Translations under genes and position numbers: made by a program
Part shown: piece by piece, positions 53,298 through 61,293 of the stretch
How the letters are laid out: the number at the start of each line of letters is the position of its first letter
How positions within the stretch are numbered: position 1 is the first letter of the stretch
DNA from: Kitasatospora papulosa
GTDB lineage: Bacteria; Actinomycetota; Actinomycetes; Streptomycetales; Streptomycetaceae
Direction: 5' to 3'
Length of the DNA: 64,000 nt
Assembly: GCF_000717245.1 (NCBI RefSeq)
Contig: NZ_JNYQ01000001.1
Location: 682,001 to 746,000 of the forward strand
Notes under the pieces: generated by a model
Told to the model about the DNA's origin: nothing
The model's database searches: none
Seen by the model: the letters and a program-made list of their open reading frames with translations, nothing else

Positions 53298-54287
53298 TCA
53301 GGGCCGGTGTCCCCGGCCGCTCGTCTGCGACTCCAGGGCGCTGCGGGTCTCCGGCCCGTAGACGCCCGGCGGGTCGTTCCGGACCGACACCCACCGCTGG
53401 TACTCGGCGACGGCCTGCTCCACCTGTGCCGAGTAGTCGCCGTTGTCGGGACCCCGGTACACCCAGATCTCCTGCAGCCGGCGCTGGAGCTCCGCCACCT
53501 CCGCGCCGCTGTCGCCCCGTCGCAGCGTCGCCCCGGACACCTCCTCGGCGGGAGGCGCCACCGGTGCCGTGCCGGGGTCCTTCGTCGCGGCGGCGGAAGG
53601 CGACGGTGAACGCGGAGCCGAGGCCGACGGCGACGCCGACGCGCTCTGCGACGGGGAGGGTGACTCCGAAGGTGATGCCGACGCCGACGCCGAAGCGGAA
53701 GCAGACCGCGACGGTGTGGGGGAGGCGGAGGCCGAAGGGGACTCCGACACGGACGCGGCGGGCTCCTCGCCCATGTCCGGCACGCTCGTCGTGGCCTCGG
53801 GCAGTGCGGCCTCGCGTTCGTCCCGGTCGTCGAACAGGCCGCCCGCGAAAGCCGCCGTACCCACCACCGCGGCCACCGCCGCCCCCGCGGCGACCACCAC
53901 GAACGGCCTCCGCCGCCGCGGCTGCACGGGATCGGGCCCGCCACCCGCATAGGCCGCGGCGCTCCGGCGGCGGTTCTCGTCCGCCGCGGTGGCGCCCGGC
54001 CGGGCACCCGGCGCCGACCCGTGTGCGCCCGGCTCCCGGCCCGGCGCACCGTCCAGGAACAGCGGCATCGTCGTAGCCGCGTCGGGAGCTCCGTGGTCTT
54101 GGGCGTCCTCGCTGTGCAGCGTCACGTACGGCCGGATCCGCAGCGGGTCGAAATCCTCGGCCGCCGCCATCTCCGCCGAACGGGCCTCCCGTCCGGGCCG
54201 CGTGTCCGGACCGGCTCCGCAGGCACACCCCGCCCCGGGTCTCGCGCTCCGCTCGCCACCGCACTCCGGGCATATATGTCCGGTCAT
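53298..54287 (-). CDS. Membrane protein with zinc knuckle and peptidoglycan-binding domain
   Basis: Protein of 329 aa. Order: an N-terminal CPECG...CACG zinc knuckle (4-25), an intracellular linker (to about 125), one membrane span (FVVVAAGAAVAAVVGTAAFAGG, about 128-149), a Ser/Ala/Pro-rich stalk (about 165-240) and a C-terminal PG_binding_1 domain (LRRGDSGAEVAELQRRLQEIW, about 255-320). The zinc knuckle faces the cytosol and the binding domain faces the cell wall. The protein may sense or mark wall structure. The promoter is at 54320-54348. Confidence 0.85.
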   Translation of the reverse strand: MTGHICPECGGERSARPGAGCACGAGPDTRPGREARSAEMAAAEDFDPLRIRPYVTLHSEDAQDHGAPDAATTMPLFLDGAPGREPGAHGSAPGARPGATAADENRRRSAAAYAGGGPDPVQPRRRRPFVVVAAGAAVAAVVGTAAFAGGLFDDRDEREAALPEATTSVPDMGEEPAASVSESPSASASPTPSRSASASASASASPSESPSPSQSASASPSASAPRSPSPSAAATKDPGTAPVAPPAEEVSGATLRRGDSGAEVAELQRRLQEIWVYRGPDNGDYSAQVEQAVAEYQRWVSVRNDPPGVYGPETRSALESQTSGRGHRP

Positions 54288-54290
54288 CGT

Positions 54291-54348
54291 GGGTTCCCCT
54301 CCCCTTTGAACTGCCTGCGATTATGCAGGCCGCCGCGGGGAACCCCAA
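54291..54348 (-). promoter_or_regulatory. Promoter of the peptidoglycan-binding gene with nested dyads
   Basis: On the minus strand: -35 TTGGGG (54348-54343), a 17-base spacer, and -10 CATAAT (54325-54320), about 32 bases before the start. The site lies inside two nested inverted repeats, GGGTTCCCC/GGGGAACCC (54291-54299/54337-54345) and GCCTGC/GCAGGC (54313-54318/54325-54330). Confidence 0.65.
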
Positions 54349-54426
54349 CGCGCGTAGCGCCGCTCGGCAGGCCATAACGACACAGAGCGGCAAGGATGGG
54401 GGGCAAGCGGACCCGAGGAGATGCTC

Positions 54427-56472
54427 ATGGCCCAGCAGCTGAGCCCGCCACCTCTTGCGGCAGGTGGCGGGCGGTCCCGGCGGAACATCCTGGTCTCCAT
54501 CGGCGCACTGCTCCTCGGCATGCTGCTCGCCGCACTCGACCAGACCATCGTGTCCACCGCCCTGCCCACGATCGTCAGCGAACTGGGCGGCCTGGACCAT
54601 CTCTCGTGGGTGGTGACCGCCTACCTGCTGGCCGCGACCGCGGCCACCCCGCTGTGGGGCAAGCTCGGCGACCAGTACGGGCGCAAGAAGCTCTTCCAGA
54701 CGGCCATCGTCATCTTCCTCGTCGGTTCCGCGCTCTGCGGCATGGCCCAGAACATGCCGCAGCTGATCGGCTTCCGCGCTCTCCAGGGCCTCGGCGGCGG
54801 CGGTCTGATGGTGCTGTCGATGGCGATCGTCGGCGACATCGTCACCCCGCGCGAACGAGGCAAGTACCAGGGCCTCTTCGGTGCCGTCTTCGGCATGACC
54901 AGCGTGCTGGGGCCGCTCCTCGGCGGCTTCTTCACCGAGCACCTCAGCTGGCGCTGGGTCTTCTACATCAACCTCCCCATCGGTGTCGTCGCGCTGCTCG
55001 TCATCGCGACGGCCCTGCACATCCCGGTCCGCCGCACCAAGCACCGCATCGACTACCTGGGCACCTTCCTCATCGCCTCCGTCGCCACCTGCCTGGTCCT
55101 CGTCGCGTCGCTCGGCGGCACCACCTGGGCCTGGGGTTCCGTGCAGATCATCGCCCTCGCGGTCCTCGCCGTGGTGCTGCTCGTGGCGTTCGTCGCGGCC
55201 GAGCGGCGTGCGGCCGAACCGGTGCTGCCGCTGAGGCTCTTCCACCGACGGACCTTCAGCCTCGTCGCCGTCATCAGCTTCGTCATCGGCTTCGCCATGT
55301 TCGGCGCCATGACCTATCTGCCGACCTTCCTCCAGGTCGTGCACGGCATCAGCCCGACCCTGTCCGGCGTACACATGCTGCCGATGGTCCTCGGGCTGCT
55401 GCTCACCTCGACCGGCTCCGGCCAGATCGTGAGCCGGACCGGCCGCTGGAAGGTCTTCCCGATCGCCGGCACGGCCCTCACCACCATCGGTCTGCTGCTG
55501 CTCCACACCCTCTCCGAAACCAGCTCCACCTGGACGATGAGCCTCTGCTTCTTCGTCTTCGGCGCCGGACTCGGTCTGGTGATGCAGGTGCTCGTGCTGA
55601 TCGTGCAGAACTCCGTCGGCTACGAGGACCTCGGCGTCGCCACCTCCGGGGCGACCTTCTTCCGGTCCATCGGAGCCTCGTTCGGCGTGGCCGTCTTCGG
55701 CACCGTCTTCACCAACCGGCTGACCGGCAAACTCGAGGACGCGCTCAGCGGCCGCCCGCTCCCCTCCGGCGTGGACGCCGGGGCGCTGGCCGCCGACCCC
55801 CGCGCCATCGGCCGGCTCCCCGCGGACCTGCGGCCCTCGGTGCTCAGCGCCTACTCGACCTCGATCACCGACGTCTTCCTCTACGCGGCACCCGTCGTCC
55901 TCGTCGCGTTCGCCCTCGCCTGGTTCCTCAAGGAGGAACCCCTGCGCGGATCGGTGACGGCGCCCGACTCCAGCGAGACGCTGGCCCCCAACCCGGTCCA
56001 GCGCTCCTCGTACGACGAGTGCGCCCGCGCCCTGTCGGTGCTCGCCACCCGCGAGGGACGCCGGGAGATCTACGAGAAGATCACCGAGAGGGCCGGGTAC
56101 GACCTCCAGCCCGCCTCCAGCTGGCTGCTGCTGCGCATCAAACGGCACGGCACCGTCGAACCCGGCAGGCTCGCCGAGGTCGCCCCCGTGCCCCTCAGGG
56201 TCATCACCTCCGCCGCCCGCCAGATCGAAGGACTCGGCTACGCCCGGCGCGAGGGCATGCAACTGGTGCTCACCGAACGAGGAGCCGAGGCCGTGGTCAG
56301 GCTGTCCCGGGCCCGGGAGGACTCACTGGCCGAGCTGCTGGGCGACTGGTGGGGTCCGGACCGGCCCACCGACCTGGTCCGCCTCGTGACGGAGCTGTCG
56401 GCCGAGGTGAGCGGGTCGAGCAGGGAGCGGCCTCACATGCCCGAACCCCGCCGCGACCACTCGGTCGGCTGA
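54427..56472 (+). CDS. MFS efflux transporter (DHA2) with C-terminal winged-helix domain
   Basis: Protein of 681 aa. A complete 14-helix DHA2 transporter (residues 1 to about 510; ALDQTIVSTALPTIVSELGG, GKLGDQYGRKKLFQ, GAVFGMTSVLGPLLGGFF) is followed by a MarR/PadR-like winged-helix region (about 530-660; ATREGRREIYEKITERAG, SSWLLLRIKRHGTVEPGRLAEV, GLGYARREGMQLVLTERGAEAV). The ATG at 54427 has GAGGAG 6 bases upstream. Fusion of an exporter to a DNA-binding-type domain suggests direct substrate sensing or membrane-tethered regulation. Confidence 0.9.
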   Translation: MAQQLSPPPLAAGGGRSRRNILVSIGALLLGMLLAALDQTIVSTALPTIVSELGGLDHLSWVVTAYLLAATAATPLWGKLGDQYGRKKLFQTAIVIFLVGSALCGMAQNMPQLIGFRALQGLGGGGLMVLSMAIVGDIVTPRERGKYQGLFGAVFGMTSVLGPLLGGFFTEHLSWRWVFYINLPIGVVALLVIATALHIPVRRTKHRIDYLGTFLIASVATCLVLVASLGGTTWAWGSVQIIALAVLAVVLLVAFVAAERRAAEPVLPLRLFHRRTFSLVAVISFVIGFAMFGAMTYLPTFLQVVHGISPTLSGVHMLPMVLGLLLTSTGSGQIVSRTGRWKVFPIAGTALTTIGLLLLHTLSETSSTWTMSLCFFVFGAGLGLVMQVLVLIVQNSVGYEDLGVATSGATFFRSIGASFGVAVFGTVFTNRLTGKLEDALSGRPLPSGVDAGALAADPRAIGRLPADLRPSVLSAYSTSITDVFLYAAPVVLVAFALAWFLKEEPLRGSVTAPDSSETLAPNPVQRSSYDECARALSVLATREGRREIYEKITERAGYDLQPASSWLLLRIKRHGTVEPGRLAEVAPVPLRVITSAARQIEGLGYARREGMQLVLTERGAEAVVRLSRAREDSLAELLGDWWGPDRPTDLVRLVTELSAEVSGSSRERPHMPEPRRDHSVG

Positions 56473-56492
56473 CCCGCCGGCCGTACGGCGGT

Positions 56493-56969
56493 TCAGAGCT
56501 CCTTCGCCAGCCAGTGCTCCGCGTACGGCCCCTGGTTGAACGCCGGGACCTCCCGGTACCCGTGCTTCGCGTACAGTCCGCGCGCCTCGACCAGGTCGTC
56601 GCGGGTGTCCAGCCGGATCGACCTCACCCCGTAGGCCCGTGCCGCGCTCTCGATGCCCGCGAGCAGCAGGCCGCCACCGCCCGTCGAGCGGAAGGCGGGC
56701 CGGACGAACACCCGGGTCAGCTCCGCCGTCACCGCGTCGACCAGCCGCAGGCCCGCGCAGCTCGCCGGCTCGCCTTCGTACCGCCCCACCAGGAACTCCC
56801 CGGTGGGTGGTGCGAGCCGCTCGACCCCGTCGTCCCGCAGCCCGTCGTCGATCTCCGCCGTGGTCGCCGGGCGGCCCCAGTACCGGCTCGCCACCTCGTC
56901 GTAGTAGTCGCGCCGCAGCACGGTCGCCTCGGGGCTGCCGAAGTGTTCGGAGGTCACGGTCCACGTCAT
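56493..56969 (-). CDS. GNAT acetyltransferase
   Basis: Cytosolic acetyltransferase of 158 aa. The acetyl-CoA motif A is VFVRPAFRSTGGGGLLLAGIE (about 92-112), and the end is YGVRSIRLDTRDDLVEARGLY and HGYREVPAFNQGPYAEHWL, typical of GNAT enzymes. Substrate unknown. The ATG at 56969 (MTWTVTSEHFG) was preferred to an upstream in-frame codon. It is divergent from the serpin gene with 59 bases between. Confidence 0.9.
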   Translation of the reverse strand: MTWTVTSEHFGSPEATVLRRDYYDEVASRYWGRPATTAEIDDGLRDDGVERLAPPTGEFLVGRYEGEPASCAGLRLVDAVTAELTRVFVRPAFRSTGGGGLLLAGIESAARAYGVRSIRLDTRDDLVEARGLYAKHGYREVPAFNQGPYAEHWLAKEL

Positions 56970-57028
56970 CGGTCCATTCTGTCCGGGACGGTGCGGGGGT
57001 ACGAACCCTTTACGTGCAGGAGGAAACG

Positions 57029-58129
57029 ATGGAGCGGGAAACCGGCCCGGAGGCAGCGGTCCAGCGGCTCGGGGAGCAGTGGACACGGGAGCTCACGCAG
57101 CCCGGCGGCAGCTTCGTGTGCTCGCCCGCCGGACTGTGGCTGGCCCTCACGGCCGTCGCCGCGGGCGCCCGAGGCGCGACGGCCGCGGAGCTGCGCGCAC
57201 TGCTCGGGGTGGCCGGGCAGGAAGCCGCGGCCGTGGTGACGGAGGCGGCCAGGGACTGGACGCGCACCGCGGCACTGCGGGCGGCGACCCGGGTGTGGAA
57301 CGGCGCGCCGGTCCACCCGGACTACGAACGGTCGCTGCCCGACGTCGCCTTCGGTCCCGTGGACGCCGTGGAGGCCGACGCGTGGGTCCGCGAGCGGACC
57401 GGCGGCCTGATCGAGAAGCTGCCGCTGGACATCGACGGCGGCATGGCGCTCGTCCTGGTCAACGTGCTCGCGCTCGAGGCGCTCTGGGAGAAGCCCTTCG
57501 ACAGGGGCCGCACCCGCGACGCGGACTTCACCGACGCGGCCGGCACGAGCAGTCCGGTGGCGACGATGCACACGTCGGTCCCGCTCGCCGACGTGTGGAC
57601 GGTGCCGGGCGGGTACGTCGTCGAACTGCGCTGCCGGGCCGAGCCGGACGGTGCCGCACCGGCGCGGGTCAGGTTCGTCCTCGGTGAGCCGGGCGAAGGG
57701 GCGGCCGAGGTACTGCCGAGGGCGTGGGCCGCCGCCGGGTCGCGCACCCGGGGAAAGACCGACGTGGTGACCGTCGCGTTGCCCCGGTTCACCCTGCGGA
57801 CAAGGATTCCCGTCACGGACCAGCTGCCCGCACTGGGCGTGCGGCTCGCGACCGACGCCGTCGCAGCCGACTTCTCCGGCCTGTCGCCCTGTCCTCTCCA
57901 CATCTCCGAGGTGGTCCAGGGAGCGGTCGTGAAGATCGCCGAGAAGGGTGTGGAGGCCGCGGCGGTCACGGTCGTGGCGATGCGGGGCCTTGCCGTACCG
58001 CCCCGGGTGGTGCGGCACATCGCCTTCGACCGGCCCTTCGGCGTCGTGGTCCTGGACGGTTCCTCGGACGTCCCCCTCTTCGCGGGATGGCAGGCGGACG
58101 CCCCCCTCTTCGAGGACCGGGAGGGCTGA
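57029..58129 (+). CDS. Serpin (serine protease inhibitor)
   Basis: Protein of 366 aa with a full serpin fold. Clear segments are GSFVCSPAGLWLALTAVAAGARGATAAELRALL near the N-terminus, LVNVLALEALWEKPFD, and VVTVALPRFTLRTRIPVTDQLPALGVRLATD. The hinge EKGVEAAAVTVVAM lies at about 300-315, followed by the reactive loop and FDRPFGVVVLDGSSDVPLFAG. No signal peptide, so it acts inside the cell. Serpins are rare in bacteria. The ATG follows AGGAGG. The target protease is unknown. Confidence 0.9.
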   Translation: MERETGPEAAVQRLGEQWTRELTQPGGSFVCSPAGLWLALTAVAAGARGATAAELRALLGVAGQEAAAVVTEAARDWTRTAALRAATRVWNGAPVHPDYERSLPDVAFGPVDAVEADAWVRERTGGLIEKLPLDIDGGMALVLVNVLALEALWEKPFDRGRTRDADFTDAAGTSSPVATMHTSVPLADVWTVPGGYVVELRCRAEPDGAAPARVRFVLGEPGEGAAEVLPRAWAAAGSRTRGKTDVVTVALPRFTLRTRIPVTDQLPALGVRLATDAVAADFSGLSPCPLHISEVVQGAVVKIAEKGVEAAAVTVVAMRGLAVPPRVVRHIAFDRPFGVVVLDGSSDVPLFAGWQADAPLFEDREG

Positions 58130-58329
58130 CCCGGGCGGAACGGTGGCGGTGCGTCGGCAGGCCCCCGGCGGGCCGCCCGACGGTATCCGGGCATTGTTTC
58201 GGTAAATCGATGGTGACAGTCAGGCGAAGACAGGGTTGGTTGTGTCTATCTCATCGGGCAATGCGAGGCTTCATCCGCACAAACCCGGGCCGAGGGGACA
58301 GTGCACGGAAACGGGAGGGTCGGCGCAGC

Positions 58330-60420
58330 GTGACAGATGTGGAGCGCAGTGTGCGGGGGGACGCGGCGGGGGATCCCGGAGCGAGGGCCGCGGTGGTCAG
58401 GGCCGTCCTCTGGCTGCTCGTGGGGGTCCTGGCGGTACGGCAGGTGGCGGTGGTGCTGCGCCGCCCGCCCGGCGAACGCCTCACCGACCTGGAGACCTGG
58501 ACCGGGGCGACCGGGGTCCTGCACATCGCGGGGTCGCTCTACGACCCGGGCCGCTTCACCGGCACACCGTTCGCCGGACTGGTGCTGAAGCCGCTGACGG
58601 TCTCGGCCGAACAGGCCCTCGGCGTCGTCTGGACCTTCGGCTCCCTGCTGCTCGTCGTGCTGCTCGGCTTCGTCGCCGTGCGCGCCCTGCCCGCACCCGT
58701 GAGCAGGCGCACCGCGTTCCTCGCGGCGCCCGTCGCGATCACCCTGCTGATGGTGTCGCTGCCCGTCCGCAACACGCTGCACCTGGGCCAGACCAGCATC
58801 CTGCCCGTCCTGCTGGTGCTGCTCGCCTGTTTCGCGGTACGCGGTGAGCGTCTTCCCGGTGTGCTGACCGGTGTCGCAGCCGCCCTCCAGCCCGCAGTCC
58901 TGCTGTTCGCCGCCCTGTTCTGGCTCACCGGAAGACGCCGGGCGGCCGTGGGCGGCGGTGTCACGTTCGTCGTCTGCACGGCGCTGGCCTGGGCGATGAT
59001 GCCGCGTGACTCGTGGGCGTACTGGGTGCACCACCTCGCGGGTGCCGGACTCGGCGAACGGCCGGACAGCCTGGCCAACCAGTCCCTGCACGGCGCGTTG
59101 CTGCGCTTCGGGCTCCAGGGGCCGCTGGAGATCGCCCTGTTCCTGGTCCTCGCCGCCGTCGTCGTCGTCCTCGGACTGCGCCGCGCGGCCCGCTACGCCC
59201 GGGACGGGCAGCTGCTCCTGGCCGTCGCGGTCACGGGCTGCGTCGCCGTCGCCGTGTCGCCCACCGCCTGGCAGCACCAACTGCTCTGGGTGCTGCTCGC
59301 CGTCGTCGGCCGCGTCGGCACCCGGGCCTCGGACCGGCTGGTCTGGCCGGCGGTCGTGGTGCTCGTACTCACCCTGCCGGGGAAGATGCTCCTGCCGAAC
59401 GTCGGCGTGGTCCTCCCGGTGCGCGACAACGTGCTGCTCGTCGCCGCGCTCGCCGCGGCCTGCGCGGTGCCCTTCCTGTCCCGCACCTCGCCCCACTGGC
59501 GGCAGCCGGTCCCCACGGACTACGCGAAGCCCGTGCCGGCGCGATTCGCGTGGGTGCCGCTGGTGCCCCTGTGGCGCCGGGTGCTCAGCCGCCCCAACCT
59601 GCTGCTGGAACTCCTGCTCATCCGGGTCGTCTACTCCGCCTACGCGAAGGTCCGGCTGGCGGCGACCGCCGGGCGTTCCGCCGCCGAGGAGCACGGCCGG
59701 CAGATCCACTCCGCCGAGCAGTGGCTGCACATCGACATCGAGCACTGGGCGAACCACACCGTCGTCGGCATCCCCTGGCTGCGCGACTTCTTCGACTACT
59801 ACTACTCGACGTTCCACTTCATCGTGCCGCTCGCGATCCTCGGCGTGCTGTACGTGCGCAGACCCTCCGACTACCGCTGGGCCCGCACCACCATCGGTTT
59901 CGCCACGGTCCTCGCCCTCCTCGGCTTCTGGCTCTACCCGCTGGCACCCCCACGGCTCATGCCCGGCCTCGGCTTCATCGACACGGTGCACGGCGTGCAG
60001 GACCTCGACAGCCCCGACTTCGGGGCGCTGACCGCGGTGACCAACCAGTACGCGGCGATGCCGTCCCTGCACTTCGGCTGGTCGCTGTGGTGCGGTCTGG
60101 TGATCCTGCTGCTCGCGCCGAAGCTCTGGATGAAGGTCCTGGGGCTGCTGCACCCGTTGTTCACGGTCTCCGCCATCGTCGCCACGGGCAACCACTGGGT
60201 GCTGGACGCGGTCGGCGGCGGCGCCGTCGTGGCGGCCGGCTTCGGGCTGACGTACGTCCTGGCGGGGCCGCGCAGGCTCCAGGCACTTCCGGATGCGCGC
60301 CGCGGCACCGACAGCGGCGCGGGCGGGAGGCCGGAGCCCGAGGCAAGGGACGACGGGGACACCGGGGACGACTCGGGGCGGCCGGTCGTGGTGGCCGGCC
60401 CCGCGAGCAGCAAGGCGTAG
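58330..60420 (+). CDS. Bifunctional glycosyltransferase 87 / PAP2 (phosphotransferase-like) membrane protein
   Basis: Protein of 696 aa. The N-terminal half (to about 400) is a polytopic GT87/DUF2029 domain (LTDLETWTGATGVLHIAGSLYD, NTLHLGQTSILPVL, LANQSLHGALLRFG). The C-terminal half is a PAP2-type domain like yeast AUR1: HWANHTVVGIPWLRDFFDYYYSTFH, then YAAMPSLHFGWSLW and GNHWVLDAVGGGAV with the catalytic histidines. GT87 enzymes use polyprenyl-phosphate sugars; the PAP2 half acts on lipid phosphates. The GTG at 58330 was taken as start; upstream frame lacks coding character. Confidence 0.9.
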   Translation: MTDVERSVRGDAAGDPGARAAVVRAVLWLLVGVLAVRQVAVVLRRPPGERLTDLETWTGATGVLHIAGSLYDPGRFTGTPFAGLVLKPLTVSAEQALGVVWTFGSLLLVVLLGFVAVRALPAPVSRRTAFLAAPVAITLLMVSLPVRNTLHLGQTSILPVLLVLLACFAVRGERLPGVLTGVAAALQPAVLLFAALFWLTGRRRAAVGGGVTFVVCTALAWAMMPRDSWAYWVHHLAGAGLGERPDSLANQSLHGALLRFGLQGPLEIALFLVLAAVVVVLGLRRAARYARDGQLLLAVAVTGCVAVAVSPTAWQHQLLWVLLAVVGRVGTRASDRLVWPAVVVLVLTLPGKMLLPNVGVVLPVRDNVLLVAALAAACAVPFLSRTSPHWRQPVPTDYAKPVPARFAWVPLVPLWRRVLSRPNLLLELLLIRVVYSAYAKVRLAATAGRSAAEEHGRQIHSAEQWLHIDIEHWANHTVVGIPWLRDFFDYYYSTFHFIVPLAILGVLYVRRPSDYRWARTTIGFATVLALLGFWLYPLAPPRLMPGLGFIDTVHGVQDLDSPDFGALTAVTNQYAAMPSLHFGWSLWCGLVILLLAPKLWMKVLGLLHPLFTVSAIVATGNHWVLDAVGGGAVVAAGFGLTYVLAGPRRLQALPDARRGTDSGAGGRPEPEARDDGDTGDDSGRPVVVAGPASSKA

Positions 60421-60474
60421 GGCCCGGTACGCGGGCCGAACGGCCGGCCGCACAGCACGCCCGGGCCGGAGGGG

Positions 60475-61293
60475 TCAGTCCGCGCGGGCCTCGAACTCGG
60501 CGCGGGCGTCGAACGCGGCGCGCCGGGTGGCCCGGCGCAGAGCTCTCAGCAGCGTGGGGCCGACGGCCAGGGTCAGCACCACGGTGAGGGCGGCGCGGCC
60601 CAGGTCCCAGCCGAGCGAGGTGGCGGCGCAGTACGCGAGGAAGCGGACCAGGTTCTCGTGCAGCGGGTCGCCCGCGATGAAGGAGATGCCGGAACCGAGC
60701 CCGGAGACGATCGTCCAGCCGTACAGGTTCATCACCGTGCCGTACGCGAACGCCGCCACGAAGCCGTAGCCCGCGAGCATCAGCAGCTCGCCCCGGCCGC
60801 GCAGCCGGTCCGGGCCGGGCAGCAGGCCCGCGCCCATGGTGAACCAGCCCATCGACAGCATCTGGAACGGCATCCACGGCCCGACCCCGCCCGTCAGCAG
60901 GGCCGAGGCGAACATCGTGACCGAGCCGAGGACGAATCCGAAACCGGGGCCCAGGACCCGCCCGCTCAGCACCATCAGGAAGAACATCGGCTCCAGGCCC
61001 GCCGTCCCCGCGCCCAGCGGACGCAGCGCCGCGCCGACCGCGGCGAGGACCCCCAGCATCGCCACCGCCTTCGCGTCCAGGCCGGAGTCCGCGATCGTCG
61101 CGAGGACGACGCCGACGAGCAGCACCAGCAGCACGGCGAACAGCCACGGCGCGTCCTCGGCGTGCGCGAGACCGGAGTCGGCCCCCGCCAGCAGCGGCCA
61201 GCCGAAGCCGACCAGCCCGACCGCGCTGACCAGGACCAGCGCCGCGACGGCGTGCCGGCCGAGCCGTACCGGGCGGGCGGAACGTTCCGTCAC
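60475..61293 (-). CDS. ECF transporter substrate-binding (S) component
   Basis: Membrane protein of 272 aa with six or seven hydrophobic segments. The family region LVLLVGVVLATIADSGLDAKAVAMLGVLAAVGAALRPLG and FGFVLGSVTMFASALLTGGVGPWMPFQML matches actinobacterial ECF S components of the CbrT/ThiW-like type. The ligand, perhaps a vitamin such as cobalamin or thiamine precursor, cannot be read from sequence. The GTG at 61293 overlaps the ATPase stop by four bases (GTGA), placing it last in a T-A-S operon. Confidence 0.87.
   Translation of the reverse strand: MTERSARPVRLGRHAVAALVLVSAVGLVGFGWPLLAGADSGLAHAEDAPWLFAVLLVLLVGVVLATIADSGLDAKAVAMLGVLAAVGAALRPLGAGTAGLEPMFFLMVLSGRVLGPGFGFVLGSVTMFASALLTGGVGPWMPFQMLSMGWFTMGAGLLPGPDRLRGRGELLMLAGYGFVAAFAYGTVMNLYGWTIVSGLGSGISFIAGDPLHENLVRFLAYCAATSLGWDLGRAALTVVLTLAVGPTLLRALRRATRRAAFDARAEFEARAD

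Noticed and set aside
53560..53760. Apparent microsatellite or CRISPR-like GC repeats
   Set aside because: The repeats encode the Ser/Ala/Pro stalk of the peptidoglycan-binding protein; there are no conserved spacers or cas genes.
53161..56262. 1033-residue open frame on the minus strand
   Set aside because: It is antisense to the MFS pump and the peptidoglycan-binding gene, rich in histidine/glycine/arginine, with no domain; a shadow caused by high GC content.
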